Source: Mycolicibacterium moriokaense
GTDB lineage: Bacteria > Actinomycetota > Actinomycetes > Mycobacteriales > Mycobacteriaceae
Assembly: GCF_003201655.1 (NCBI RefSeq)
Contig: NZ_QJJU01000009.1
Coordinates: 62,001 to 126,000 of the forward strand
Reading direction: 5' to 3'
DNA: 64,000 nucleotides
The number at the start of each line of letters is the position of its first letter. Within the stretch, counting starts at the first letter, position 1. The notes beneath the pieces are model-generated. The model did no database searches. It was not told the DNA's origin and worked only from the letters and a program-made list of their open reading frames with translations. A program made the position numbers and the translations under genes. Positions 55,740 to 64,000 of the stretch are shown piece by piece.

Positions 55740-56077
55740 GCGAATTGAGTTAATTGCGTCTACGATAATTAAAAGATTTATACATTAAAACGACGCTGTC
55801 GTAGATATTTGCACTCGACACAACCGTCAATTTGGTGAGCCGGCCTCAGGTCGGTTGATCGATGTTGTTCAACCAAATCATCGCAGGTCATACGGTGTAG
55901 GAGACATCAACAGTGCTCCGACCTCGACACACTAGAAAGTTTGGCTGATTTGCTAGAAATTAACGTTAGCGTAGGTCTACGATCCAGGTGTGACGCTCGA
56001 CACAGCGGATAGCAAAGACCTACTGCACCCCTGCGCAAGCGACGTGGTCACGTCTCCACCGAGGGAGAGGAACACGC
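55740..56077 (+). promoter_or_regulatory. AT-rich regulatory region upstream of the GNGN-repeat secreted proteins
   Basis: The 731-base gap 55347-56077 has no convincing gene. Its second half contains a very AT-rich block (about 55744-55790), TCTACGA at 55759 and 55976 with its inverse TCGTAGA at 55799, and CTAGAAA repeated at 55932 and 55953, exactly 21 bases (two helical turns) apart. A strong GAGGGAGAGG ribosome site precedes the ATG at 56078. It looks like a complex, regulated promoter or a long leader; the first part (55347-55740) shows nothing specific. Confidence 0.5.
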
Positions 56078-57520
56078 ATGACTCTGGAGAGCACCAACGA
56101 CACTGATCAACCCCAACTCAAGACAACAGGCGCCCACAGGATGCGGCGTAAGCGCCCATCAGCACTCACCCGCAGTATCGCCGTATGCGGCGCAGCCGTC
56201 TGCATCGGCGTGGCCAACGACCTGAGCACCCCGGTCGCCGACGCTTTTTCCATCGTGATACCCGTCGGATCGACGAACGGCGTTGGCAACTCGCTTCGGA
56301 TCAACATCTTCGAAGGCAACATCTTCGCGCCCCAGTTGTCGCTCGGCACGAACGTCAGCAACAACTCGACAGCAGGCAACATTGCGATCGGCAACGGCAA
56401 CGACGTCCTTAGTCAGAACACCGACATCGGGGTCGGTGGTGCGGTCGCCAACGGCAACGTGATGCAGATCAACCTGTTCTCCTTCAACATCTTCAATCCG
56501 CAGTGGAGCCTGTTCGGGAACTTCAGCAACAACACATCCATCAACAACGTTGCGATGAACAACGGCAACAACAGCCTCTCAGTGGGATCCGCGGGAAGCT
56601 TGTTCCCCTTCCTCGGCGCCCCGGCAGGCAACGGCAACATATTCCAGTTTTCCTTGTTCTCCGGCAACATCTTCAATCCGCAGTACTCCATCGGCGGGAA
56701 CATCAGCAACAACACAACGGTCACCAATGCTGCGATCAACAACGGCAACTACAGCCGCGCCGCAGTGACATGGGGCAACGTCTTGACAAACTTGTTCGGC
56801 TTGGTCGGCGCTGTTGCCGGCAACGGCAACGTATTTCAGCTTGGTTTCTTCGTGTCGAATATCTTCAATCCCCAGTACAGCTTCGGCGGCGGGAACACCA
56901 GCAACAACTCGGCTACCACTAACACTGCAAGCGGGAACGGCAACAACAGCGGCAGTAGCGGCACCGGTTCTGGCCTCTCCGTCGGCGGTACCACCGGCAA
57001 CGGCAATACGACCCAGGTCGCCGGTGGTTCAGGCAACATTTCCAACGACCAAACGAACGTCGGTATCAACCTGTTCGGTTCGAACGGCTCCACTTCGAAC
57101 AACCAACAGCAGACTGTCGGTACCACCGCTGTCGGCTCAAACAACTCGAACATCAGCGGCGTCAGCCCTGTCAGCCTGCTGAGCACGAAGACGACGGCTT
57201 CGGATGTTCAACAGCAAAGTGTCGATACGGGCACTGCCGGCTCGAACGAATCGAAAGGCACCGGCACGCAGCCCAGTTCCGCCGGCTCGAACGAATCGAC
57301 CAGCACCGGTTCGCATCCCAGCACTGGGAGCACAGTCATTTCGAACACCACCACGTCGGGTAGCACATCGCTGAGCTTCGCTCCAAAGGTGGTGGCCGCT
57401 ACCTCGACACCTTCCAGTACCTCCACGAACGACAAGGGCACCGCCGGCCCTGCGGGAAGTAATGCAGGCGGTGGCACTGGCGGCGGTGGCGCCGGAGGCA
57501 GTAGCGGTGGCGGCAGCTAG
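56078..57520 (+). CDS. Secreted Asn/Gly-rich repeat protein (curlin-like motif), large
   Basis: 480 residues. Basic N-terminus, a signal peptide at about 28-56 with likely cleavage ADA|FS, then four ~60-residue repeats and a degenerate fifth. Each repeat has G-x-G-N-x-x-Q-x6-N-I-x-x-x-Q with exactly 13 residues from GxGN to NI (GxGN at 68, 124 as ANGN, 184, 248, 307; NIF-x-PQ at 81, 137, 197, 261; NISNDQ at 320), followed by S-N-N-T/S and another NNGN. The last ~145 residues are Thr/Ser/Gly-rich without order. Regular Gln/Asn ladders recall curlin and rodlin amyloid strands; a stacked beta structure is inferred. No anchor is visible. Confidence 0.75.
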   Translation: MTLESTNDTDQPQLKTTGAHRMRRKRPSALTRSIAVCGAAVCIGVANDLSTPVADAFSIVIPVGSTNGVGNSLRINIFEGNIFAPQLSLGTNVSNNSTAGNIAIGNGNDVLSQNTDIGVGGAVANGNVMQINLFSFNIFNPQWSLFGNFSNNTSINNVAMNNGNNSLSVGSAGSLFPFLGAPAGNGNIFQFSLFSGNIFNPQYSIGGNISNNTTVTNAAINNGNYSRAAVTWGNVLTNLFGLVGAVAGNGNVFQLGFFVSNIFNPQYSFGGGNTSNNSATTNTASGNGNNSGSSGTGSGLSVGGTTGNGNTTQVAGGSGNISNDQTNVGINLFGSNGSTSNNQQQTVGTTAVGSNNSNISGVSPVSLLSTKTTASDVQQQSVDTGTAGSNESKGTGTQPSSAGSNESTSTGSHPSTGSTVISNTTTSGSTSLSFAPKVVAATSTPSSTSTNDKGTAGPAGSNAGGGTGGGGAGGSSGGGS

Positions 57521-57694
57521 ATGCGGATCTATGAGGGAGTTGCGGAGGTGCGGATGACGTGACTGCGAACGGCAGTGTTCCTGAGTGTCGCACTGCAGCA
57601 AGGCTTGGATTAACGACCACATCCAACCGACGTCGATCGGATGTCGACGCCAAAGCGCAAGGCAAGCAACGCAATACACAAGGAGTTCAAGAAA

Positions 57695-58654
57695 ATGCGT
57701 ACACATCGTAAGTCACGCGAACCGCGGACGCCGGCGAAGCTGAATCGCGCCGTCGCCATCAGCGCCATCGCCACGTGCACCGTTGGATTCGGCGCGCTCG
57801 CCGCCCTGGCCGCACCGAGCGCACAAGCAGACGACTGGTGGTTGTTGAGCGGTAAGGACAACCACATCGGTAACAACGCCAACATTCTTGGAACCAGTGG
57901 CAATGGCAACAGCAACCAGCTAGCCATAGGCACTGGCAATATCGCAAACGGCCAGATAAATATTCCCATCCTCAGCCCTGTCATCGCTGGAGGCAATGCG
58001 ATCAACGCCGCCCCGACAGTCGGCGGCCTGGCGATCGGCGGAGCAGGCACCAGCGCCGCCGTTGACGTCGGTATACCGGTCGGCGGCCTGGCACTCGAAA
58101 CGGTGCTCGGCCTCAACCCGGCAATCGCAGGCTTAGGAGTGGGCGGCTCGAATCTTGGTGCGGCGCTCGGCGGCGTGGGACTGGGCGGCGCGGCAATCCC
58201 CGTGGCGACCGGCGGTACGGCAATCCCCGTGGCCACCGGCGCACAAGCGCCCATCGGCGGCGCGAGCGTCGGCGCCCTCAACACCGCAGCAGTCGACGGC
58301 GGCGCCGCAAACGCAGCGCAAAATGTCGGCGGCACGACCAATGCCTCCGGAGGAACTAACGGCAACACAAGCTCCACGGGTACCGGCGGCGCGGCACAAA
58401 CCAATCAAGCGGCAGGCGCGGGCACAGGCGGCAGCGCCACCAGCGGTAACACCACCGGCGGCACCACCACCGGCGGCAGCGCGACCAGCGCCGGCACCGC
58501 ACGCAGCGGTCTTGCCAACGGCGGCGCCGCGACGGGCGGCAGCGCGCACAGCAGTGCTACCGCCAACGCCGGGGGCAACCAGTCCAACAACAACTCGTCC
58601 ACCAACTCGTCAAGCAACAACGGCAACAACAGCAGCACCAGCAACAAGGGCTGA
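57695..58654 (+). CDS. Secreted Gly/Ala/Asn-rich protein sharing the GNGN motif, small
   Basis: 319 residues from the ATG at 57695, set by AGGAG nine bases upstream. Signal peptide with cleavage AQA|DD (about residue 46). Soon after, GNGNSNQLAIGTGNIANGQ (69-87) repeats the motif of the upstream protein once with identical 13-residue spacing. The rest is low complexity: GG-rich (110-220) then Thr/Gly/Ser and a Ser/Asn tail. It may be the minor, nucleating or cap partner of the larger protein (inference). A strong hairpin follows the gene. Confidence 0.72.
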   Translation: MRTHRKSREPRTPAKLNRAVAISAIATCTVGFGALAALAAPSAQADDWWLLSGKDNHIGNNANILGTSGNGNSNQLAIGTGNIANGQINIPILSPVIAGGNAINAAPTVGGLAIGGAGTSAAVDVGIPVGGLALETVLGLNPAIAGLGVGGSNLGAALGGVGLGGAAIPVATGGTAIPVATGAQAPIGGASVGALNTAAVDGGAANAAQNVGGTTNASGGTNGNTSSTGTGGAAQTNQAAGAGTGGSATSGNTTGGTTTGGSATSAGTARSGLANGGAATGGSAHSSATANAGGNQSNNNSSTNSSSNNGNNSSTSNKG

Positions 58655-58673
58655 CTGCCTTAGAGAATGAGCC

Positions 58674-58711
58674 GGAAGCGGCGCTCACACCCTCGGTTGG
58701 GCGCCGCTTCC
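58674..58711 (+). terminator. Hairpin terminator after the GNGN-repeat gene pair
   Basis: GGAAGCGGCGC (58674-58684) pairs perfectly with GCGCCGCTTCC (58701-58711); the 11-bp stem and 16-base loop lie 20 bases past the stop. A CCCCATTTCG run follows in place of a T tract. Confidence 0.75.
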
Positions 58712-58794
58712 CCCATTTCGCGTTGAGATCGCGTGGCCCCGCGTGTCGCGAAATTCCAATTCAACTCCGCAAGGGGTCGACGAAGCTGGCGGAC

Positions 58795-59268
58795 ATGAGC
58801 GTCAAACCAATCCCGGAGGGCTACACCAGCCTGACCCCGTTCCTGTGCATCGACGGCGCATCGGCCGCGATCGACTTCTACGTTTCGGTGTTCGGCGCCA
58901 AGCTCGTCGACCGGATGGACGGCCCGGGCGGAACCGTTGCGCACGCCGAGCTGGACTTCGGCAACGGCCGCCTTCAACTCGCAGACCCCGCCGAGGCCTA
59001 CCAAATAGCCGCCCCCGATCTGACTGCGCCAGCCACCCACGCGGTCGCGTTCTACTGCGAGGACGTCGACGCCCTCGTCGCCAAGGCTGAGCAGGCCGGC
59101 GCCACCATTCGTGAAGCCGCGCAGACGTTCGTCACCGGCGATCGCTTCGCGTCGATCCTTGACCCGTTTGGCCAGCGATGGACCGTGATGACCCGCGTCG
59201 AGGACGTCTCCCCCGAGGAACGCGACCGCCGCATGGCCGCGTGGGCTAGGGAAAACGTCGGCAGCTGA
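58795..59268 (+). CDS. VOC superfamily (glyoxalase/PhnB-like) protein
   Basis: 157 residues from the ATG at 58795. Typical PhnB/glyoxalase pattern: PFLCIDGASAAIDFYVSVFGA, HAELDFGNGRLQLAD, AFYCEDVDALVAKAEQAGA, and DPFGQRWTV at the metal-binding end. The paired beta-alpha-beta-beta-beta units bind a metal and a small substrate; the actual reaction is unknown. It stands between the secreted protein pair and the HIT gene, 17 bases before the latter, possibly co-transcribed with it. Confidence 0.85.
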   Translation: MSVKPIPEGYTSLTPFLCIDGASAAIDFYVSVFGAKLVDRMDGPGGTVAHAELDFGNGRLQLADPAEAYQIAAPDLTAPATHAVAFYCEDVDALVAKAEQAGATIREAAQTFVTGDRFASILDPFGQRWTVMTRVEDVSPEERDRRMAAWARENVGS

Positions 59269-59285
59269 GCCGCTAACGTGACGGG

Positions 59286-59723
59286 GTGTCCTGTGTGTTC
59301 TGCGCCATCGTCGCCGGTGAGGCTACTTCGATCCGGATATATGAGGACGACGAGTACCTGGCCATCCTCGATATCCGCCCGTTCACCCGGGGCCACACCC
59401 TGGTCATTCCCAAACGCCACACCGTCGACCTGACCGACACGCCCCCCGAGACGGTCGCTGCCTTGGTGACCATCGGCCAGCGCATCGCCAGGGCCGCGCG
59501 CCAGTCGGGGCTGCACGCCGATGGCAACAACGTCGTCATCAACGACGGCAAGGCCGCCTTCCAGTCCGTATTCCACATCCACCTGCACGTTCTGCCGCGG
59601 CAGAGCGGCGACAAGCTGTCATTCGCCAAGGGCATGCTGCTCCGTCGGGATCCCGATCGGGAGGAAAGCGGACGGCTGTTGAGGGAGGCGCTGGCGCAAC
59701 TCGACGCTGCTCCGCAAGACTGA
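59286..59723 (+). CDS. HIT family nucleotide-binding protein (Rv1262c-like)
   Basis: 145 residues, GTG start. CVFCAIVAGE at the N-terminus and the histidine triad HIHLHVLPR near residue 98 define the HIT/HinT family, which hydrolyses nucleoside phosphoramidates or dinucleotides. It is followed after five bases by the Ddn-like gene, the same pair and order as Rv1262c-Rv1261c. Confidence 0.9.
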   Translation: MSCVFCAIVAGEATSIRIYEDDEYLAILDIRPFTRGHTLVIPKRHTVDLTDTPPETVAALVTIGQRIARAARQSGLHADGNNVVINDGKAAFQSVFHIHLHVLPRQSGDKLSFAKGMLLRRDPDREESGRLLREALAQLDAAPQD

Positions 59724-59728
59724 GCACT

Positions 59729-60178
59729 ATGAGTGATACGCCAGCGGTAGAGAAATACATCGGCATCCCGCTGCTGATGCTGCACGACAGGATCTACAAA
59801 GGCACGAACGGTCGGATCGGGCACAGGATCTTCCCCGGCACTCCGCCCAACCTGCTGCTGCACCACGTCGGCGCCAAGACCGGAATGCAGCGGACGAACT
59901 CGCTCACCTACGCCAAGGACGGCGATACCTACCTGATCGTCGCCTCCAAGGGCGGCGACCCAAAGGCGCCCGGCTGGTATCACAACCTGAAGGCCAATCC
60001 GAAGGTCGAGATCAACGTCGGCCCAAAGCGATTCGGCGTGACCGCGCGGCCGGTGCTGCCGGACGACCCCGACTACGCGCGGCTGTGGCAGATCGTCAAC
60101 AAGAACAACGCCAACCGCTACGAGAACTATCAGAAACGCACAACGCGGCCGATCCCGGTGGTCGTACTGACGCCCTAG
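59729..60178 (+). CDS. Deazaflavin (F420)-dependent nitroreductase family protein (Rv1261c-like)
   Basis: 149 residues, the length of recalled Rv1261c. Split-barrel fold of the Ddn family: LLLHHVGAKTGMQRTNSLTY, YLIVASKGGDPKAPGWYHNL and NPKVEINVG, the F420-phosphate contact region. It likely reduces quinones or nitro compounds with F420H2, at or near the membrane. Its stop overlaps the convergent LLM gene by four bases. Confidence 0.88.
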   Translation: MSDTPAVEKYIGIPLLMLHDRIYKGTNGRIGHRIFPGTPPNLLLHHVGAKTGMQRTNSLTYAKDGDTYLIVASKGGDPKAPGWYHNLKANPKVEINVGPKRFGVTARPVLPDDPDYARLWQIVNKNNANRYENYQKRTTRPIPVVVLTP

Positions 60179-61224
60179 AACAGCTCCTTGGCGAGTAGTT
60201 CCAGCGTCGTGTCACGCGCAGGTGCGGTCGCAGGATCGGTTCCGCGGCGCGCCGACGCGACCGGGTTGACCATCACCTCGTCGACGCCGAACTCGTCGGC
60301 AAGGGCGCGTACCTGATCGGCGGCGTCTGTCGGGGTGCCCACAACCGCGCGCTTAAGGGCTCCCTCGACGACCCGCTGGGCCTGCGGGCTCAGTTCCTGT
60401 TGCTCGGCATCCTCGACGAGATCGAGCGGGCCGAGCGGCTGACCTGTCCGCAACCGCCCCATCATCTGTAGGTTCGGCAGTAGTAAAGCCATTGCCTCAT
60501 CGCGGGTTTCGGCCACCACCGCATTGACCGTCAAGAAGGTCACTGGTTCGGCCGCCAAGTCACTCGGCCGGAACTCCGACCGATACACCTCGAGCGCCTC
60601 TGCGGTGCCCTGCCCCGAGAAGTGGTGCGCGAACACGTATGGCAGCCCCTTCGCGGCGGCCAGATGCGCCGAATACATCGACGAACCAAGCAACCACAGT
60701 TGCGGCTCCGTCACCGCCGCAGGCGTCGCTTTGAGGATGTAGTTCTCCCGCATCAGATCCCGCGGCAGCGGCACCCGCACGCCCCGCGCGCTCATCAGTG
60801 CGACCACGTCATCCAGATACTCCGGAAACGCCTCGATATCGCGGTCGTCGCGGCCTGCCGCGCCACGCAATGCCAGCGAGGTGACCGGGTCTGAGCCCGG
60901 TGCGCGGCCGATGCCGAGATCGATGCGGCCAGGGTGCGCGGCCTCCAGCAGCGCGAACTGCTCGGCCACCGCAAGCGGCGCGTGGTTCGGCAGCATCACC
61001 CCGCCCGATCCCAGCCGCACGTGTGACGTATGAGCCGCCAGATGCGCGATCAGCACGGGCGGGCTGGTTGCCGCGACGGCTGGCATGTTGTGGTGTTCGG
61101 CCAGCCAGTAGCGGGTGTAGCCGAGCCGATCGGCCGTCTGCGCGAGGTGCGTCGTCGCTGCCAGCGCATCGGACGTGGACTGGTCGGTGCGCACTGGCAC
61201 AAGGTCGAGAACGGAAAGCCGCAT
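60175..61224 (-). CDS. LLM-class (luciferase-like) flavin oxidoreductase, MsnO8-type
   Basis: 349 residues from the ATG at 61224. LSVLDLVPVRTDQSTSDAL and RYWLAEHHNMPAVAATSP are the N-terminal signatures of the LLM subfamily annotated MsnO8, and GRIDLGIGRAPGSDP follows. It uses FMN or F420; the substrate is unknown. It lies seven bases upstream of the udgB stop and reads in the same direction, so probably shares its transcript. It replaces Rv1260 in the recalled M. tuberculosis order. Confidence 0.85.
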   Translation of the reverse strand: MRLSVLDLVPVRTDQSTSDALAATTHLAQTADRLGYTRYWLAEHHNMPAVAATSPPVLIAHLAAHTSHVRLGSGGVMLPNHAPLAVAEQFALLEAAHPGRIDLGIGRAPGSDPVTSLALRGAAGRDDRDIEAFPEYLDDVVALMSARGVRVPLPRDLMRENYILKATPAAVTEPQLWLLGSSMYSAHLAAAKGLPYVFAHHFSGQGTAEALEVYRSEFRPSDLAAEPVTFLTVNAVVAETRDEAMALLLPNLQMMGRLRTGQPLGPLDLVEDAEQQELSPQAQRVVEGALKRAVVGTPTDAADQVRALADEFGVDEVMVNPVASARRGTDPATAPARDTTLELLAKELF

Positions 61225-61231
61225 GGCTGGG

Positions 61232-62065
61232 TCAACGCCCATTGGTAGCCGCGCGTTCCCGGGCCTGCCGGAAGATGTCGTCAAGCATCTGCGGCGTCAG
61301 TCTGCCGGTGAAGGTGTTCTGCTGACTCGGGTGGTAGCAGCCGATCAGCATTACGTCGCCGACTAGTGCGGTCGCGCCGTGGCCGAACTTCGGCGCAGGC
61401 GACGCGACGGGCCCGACGATCTGGAGCGCCGCCCGCCATGCGAACGCCCCGAGCGCGACGATCACCCGGACACCAGAACCGATCAGGCGCCACTCGGCGT
61501 CGAGCCACGGTGCGCACGTCGCGCGCTCTGCCGGTGTCGGCGCATTGCCCGGTGGAGCGCAGCGCACAGCCGCGGCCACCCGTGTGTCGTTGAGCACCAA
61601 CCCATCCGCGGCGTCGACACACGCCGCTTGGTTGGCCAGCCCGGCGCGATGCATCGCCGCAAACAGGAAGTCGCCGGACCTGTCGCCGGTGAACACGCGG
61701 CCGGTGCGGTTGCCTCCGTGCGCGGCTGGTGCCAAACCGACGATCACCACCCGTGGGCTCGCCGACCCCCAACCCGGAATCGGTCGACCCCAGTAAGGCT
61801 GGTCGGCGAACGACTTGCGCTTGACGACGGCGACCTCCTCGCGCCACTCCACGAGCCGTGGGCACGCACGGCACACCGACACCTCAGCGTCGAGTTCCTC
61901 GACGGTCCCGACGGCGGCCGCCATCGATGCGACGTGCGAAGGCGTCTCGGCCACCGCGGTGCGCGACGTGGCCGGATCACCTGGCCAGCCGGATCCGGGA
62001 GGCACGGGCGAATCGAACATCACGCCGGTACGCGGATGGGCGAGCTTCACACGACCACTCTGCAT
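61232..62065 (-). CDS. udgB: Type-5 uracil-DNA glycosylase UdgB (Rv1259-like)
   Basis: 277 residues from the ATG at 62065. Fe-S cysteines start with [20 protein letters not shown]; motif [19 protein letters not shown] lacks the polar water-activating residue, as is typical of family 5; and [13 protein letters not shown] is the C-terminal motif. It closely follows recalled Rv1259. It removes uracil, hypoxanthine and ethenocytosine from DNA. It is divergent from tap with 60 bases between. Confidence 0.9.
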   Translation of the reverse strand: MQSGRVKLAHPRTGVMFDSPVPPGSGWPGDPATSRTAVAETPSHVASMAAAVGTVEELDAEVSVCRACPRLVEWREEVAVVKRKSFADQPYWGRPIPGWGSASPRVVIVGLAPAAHGGNRTGRVFTGDRSGDFLFAAMHRAGLANQAACVDAADGLVLNDTRVAAAVRCAPPGNAPTPAERATCAPWLDAEWRLIGSGVRVIVALGAFAWRAALQIVGPVASPAPKFGHGATALVGDVMLIGCYHPSQQNTFTGRLTPQMLDDIFRQARERAATNGR

Positions 62066-62125
62066 GCGCGCCAAATTCGCGTGCCGAGCGGGCCAGCCCG
62101 CTGTTAGATTCGGCCGAGATATCCC

Positions 62126-63379
62126 ATGAACTCCACCAAGCGCGGCCCTCTGTTCCTGATCCTGTTCGCCGCGCTGATGGCGGGCGCAGGCAACGGCATC
62201 TCGATCGTCGCGTTTCCCTGGCTTGTGTTGCAGCGCAACGGCTCAGCGCTGGACGCCTCGCTCGTAGCGATGGCAGGCACGCTGCCGTTGCTTGCAGCCA
62301 CCCTGATCGCAGGCGCCGCGGTGGACTACCTCGGCCGCAGGCGGGTTTCGATGATCTCCGACGTGTTGTCGGCATTGTCCGTGGCCGCGGTGCCGCTCCT
62401 GGCCCTCACGTTCGGCGTGGACGCGATCAACGTCGCGGTGCTCGCCGGGCTGGCCGCGCTCGGCGCATTCTTCGACCCCGCCGGGATGACGGCGCGCGAG
62501 ACGATGCTGCCCGAGGCGGCCACCCGCGCGGGCTGGACCCTGGACCACGCTAACAGCGTCTACGAGGCGGTCTTCAACTTGTCGTACATCGTCGGGCCGG
62601 GCATCGGCGGCCTGCTGATCGCCACCCTTGGCGGCATCAACACCATGTGGGTGACCGCATCTGCCTTCGGACTGTCGATCGTCGCGATCAGGGTGCTTCG
62701 GCTGGAGGGCGCGGGCAAGCCAGACCGGACCGCCCTGCCAGAAGGAGTGTGGGCGGGAATCGTCGAAGGGCTGAAGTTCGTCTGGAACAACAACGTGTTG
62801 CGCACCCTTGCGTTCATCGACCTGGCGGCGACCGGCCTGTACATGCCGATGGAGAGCGTTCTGTTTCCGAAGTACTTCACCGACAGGAACGAACCCGCGC
62901 AACTTGGCTGGGTGTTGATGGCGTTGAGCGTCGGCGGCCTGATCGGGGCGCTGGGCTACGCGCTGCTGTCGAAGTATGCGAGCAAGCGCGCCGTCATGCT
63001 GACCGCGGTGATGACGCTCGGGGTCGCGATGACGATCATCGCGTTCCTGCCGCCGCTGCCCCTGATACTCGTCCTGTGTGCCGTGGTCGGGTTGGTGTAC
63101 GGGCCGATCGCACCGATCTACAACTACGTCATGCAGACCCGCGCGCCGCAGCATCTCCGTGGCCGCGTGGTGGGGGTGATGGGATCGCTGGCCTACGCCG
63201 CAGGACCGCTCGGCTTGATACTGGCGGGCCCACTCGCTGATGCCGCCGGATTGCACACGACGTTTCTCGCCCTGTCGCTGCCGATGCTGCTGCTGGGCAT
63301 CGTCGCCATCTTCTTGCCCGCTCTGCGCGAACTGGACTCAGGCGGGCAGATCGACCAGGCGCCGGGTCAGACGGAGTAA
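62126..63379 (+). CDS. tap: MFS multidrug efflux pump Tap (Rv1258c-like)
   Basis: 417 residues, twelve helices of the MefA/Tap (DHA3) type. It agrees along its length with recalled M. tuberculosis Tap: [71 protein letters not shown] end. It exports tetracyclines, aminoglycosides and other compounds, and contributes to tolerance inside macrophages in M. tuberculosis. In that species it is WhiB7-controlled; I did not find a clear WhiB7 site in the 60-base upstream gap. Confidence 0.9.
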   Translation: MNSTKRGPLFLILFAALMAGAGNGISIVAFPWLVLQRNGSALDASLVAMAGTLPLLAATLIAGAAVDYLGRRRVSMISDVLSALSVAAVPLLALTFGVDAINVAVLAGLAALGAFFDPAGMTARETMLPEAATRAGWTLDHANSVYEAVFNLSYIVGPGIGGLLIATLGGINTMWVTASAFGLSIVAIRVLRLEGAGKPDRTALPEGVWAGIVEGLKFVWNNNVLRTLAFIDLAATGLYMPMESVLFPKYFTDRNEPAQLGWVLMALSVGGLIGALGYALLSKYASKRAVMLTAVMTLGVAMTIIAFLPPLPLILVLCAVVGLVYGPIAPIYNYVMQTRAPQHLRGRVVGVMGSLAYAAGPLGLILAGPLADAAGLHTTFLALSLPMLLLGIVAIFLPALRELDSGGQIDQAPGQTE

Positions 63380-63454
63380 CTGCGACGCCGACACAGCGAG
63401 CTGAATACGCGGGGTTTGCCCTGTCAGGCGCTGTCAGCCATTTAGGCTTCCGAT

Positions 63455-64000
63455 GTGGGGTTGACGTGGCCGTTGATCGGCCGCTCGGAGGGGATGGCGA
63501 CCATCGTGGCCGCAGTGTCGGATCCCGACCTCGCCGGGATTCTGGTCAGCGGGCCCGCGGGCATCGGGAAGAGCCGAATAGTGCGAGAGGCGCTGGCGTC
63601 GGTCGCGTCGGATGGCTTTGAAGCGCGCTGGGCTGTCGGCACGACGTCGGCACGCAAGTTGCCTCTCGGTGCATTCGCGTCATGGGCAGGGTCGGGCGGC
63701 ACCGATCGTCTGCAACTGGTGCGCGGCGTCATCGATTCGGTGACATCGGCGCCGCCAGGTACCACCGTGGTGCTCGGTGTCGACGACGTGCATCTCATCG
63801 ACGAACTGTCGACGTTCGTCCTGCACCAGATCGTGCAGCGGGCGGCCGCCAAGGTCGTACTGACCGTGCGTGAGGGCGAACGCGTTCCGACCGAAATATA
63901 TGAGGTATGGAAGGGCGGCCAATTCGAGCGATTGGACCTCCAGCCGCTTTCCGACGGCGAAGTGGCCGAACTGTTGGCGGCCACGTTGGGCGGGCCGGTG
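63455..64000 (+). CDS. LuxR-type regulator with STAND/AAA ATPase domain, N-terminal fragment
   Basis: 182 codons open to the right edge without a stop, from a GTG at 63455 (an in-frame TAG lies just upstream at 63443). Walker A GPAGIGKS (36-43) and Walker B VVLGVDDVHL with typical IGRSEGMATI at the start show the ATPase module of large LuxR-family (LAL) or related signal-transduction proteins. The helix-turn-helix, if present, lies beyond the window. The 75-base gap after tap contains no terminator that I can see. Confidence 0.75.
   Translation, partial: MGLTWPLIGRSEGMATIVAAVSDPDLAGILVSGPAGIGKSRIVREALASVASDGFEARWAVGTTSARKLPLGAFASWAGSGGTDRLQLVRGVIDSVTSAPPGTTVVLGVDDVHLIDELSTFVLHQIVQRAAAKVVLTVREGERVPTEIYEVWKGGQFERLDLQPLSDGEVAELLAATLGGPV

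Noticed and set aside
55471..55788. Short open frames on both strands in the gap upstream of the secreted repeat proteins
   Set aside because: No ribosome sites, no motif, and codon use unlike the genes around; the region is better read as regulatory.
1..64000. CRISPR arrays, tRNA/rRNA genes, insertion sequences or prophage
   Set aside because: No regularly spaced repeats, tRNA cloverleaf with CCA end, transposase or integrase motif was found. The 13E12/HNH gene is the only element with a possible mobile origin.

Overview
The window is high-GC DNA with GTG starts, ATGA/GTGA gene overlaps, lipoproteins and Opp/Lpr/Tap homologues. It points to a Mycobacterium (Mycolicibacterium-type). From memory of M. 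tuberculosis H37Rv, the backbone is the Rv1285-to-Rv1258c segment in inverted order: cysD (Rv1285), canA (Rv1284), oppBCDA (Rv1283c-1280c), a GMC oxidoreductase (Rv1279), an SbcC/SbcD-like pair (Rv1278/Rv1277), sixA-like (Rv1276c), lprC/lprB, a heterodimeric ABC exporter (Rv1273c/1272c), an Rv1264-type cyclase, amiB2 (Rv1263), a HIT protein (Rv1262c), a Ddn-like protein (Rv1261c), udgB (Rv1259) and tap (Rv1258c). No search was run, so these names rest on recalled sequence similarity and gene order.

Relative to that backbone, blocks of accessory genes are inserted. (1) 0.3-8.2 kb: a TetR-controlled tautomerase/dehydrogenase operon with two operator palindromes; a PheC-like lipoprotein; a thioesterase; and a ferredoxin/ferredoxin reductase/P450/alcohol dehydrogenase operon whose last gene seems to start at ATC. 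(2) 8.9-17.7 kb: two paralogous ArnT/PMT-like membrane glycosyltransferases with a GT2-GtrA fusion (probably polyprenyl-phosphate-sugar based envelope decoration), an OmpR-type two-component system with a divergent membrane-anchored protein, and two tiny secreted proteins. (3) 23.4-30.5 kb: a hydrolase, then IclR-proV-proW-proZ-proX (a quaternary-amine type ABC importer) divergent from an ammonia-lyase-fold enzyme that lacks the MIO-forming Ala-Ser-Gly. This block is the best candidate for an undescribed system; my hypothesis is uptake and trimethylamine-eliminating breakdown of a histidine betaine such as ergothioneine or hercynine. (4) 32-35.2 kb: hydrolase plus DHA2 efflux pump facing an HxlR regulator. 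(5) 44.6-50.3 kb: conserved small genes, dtd, a copper pair (DUF305 lipoprotein and P1B ATPase around a CsoR/RicR-like operator), and a 13E12/HNH gene with a perfect mycobacterial SOS box. (6) The cyclase is duplicated in tandem, beside a family-6 type DNA glycosylase. (7) 54.5-59.3 kb: an AraC regulator, a 0.73-kb AT-rich regulatory region, and two secreted Asn/Gly-rich proteins sharing a strictly spaced curlin-like motif, closed by a strong hairpin.

Three hairpins (212-273, 24704-24759, 35217-35278) share arm length, position at gene 3' ends and a common loop core; they form a dispersed intergenic repeat family. No rRNA, tRNA, CRISPR array, IS element or prophage was seen. The window ends are cut inside cysD (left) and a large LuxR-type ATPase regulator (right).
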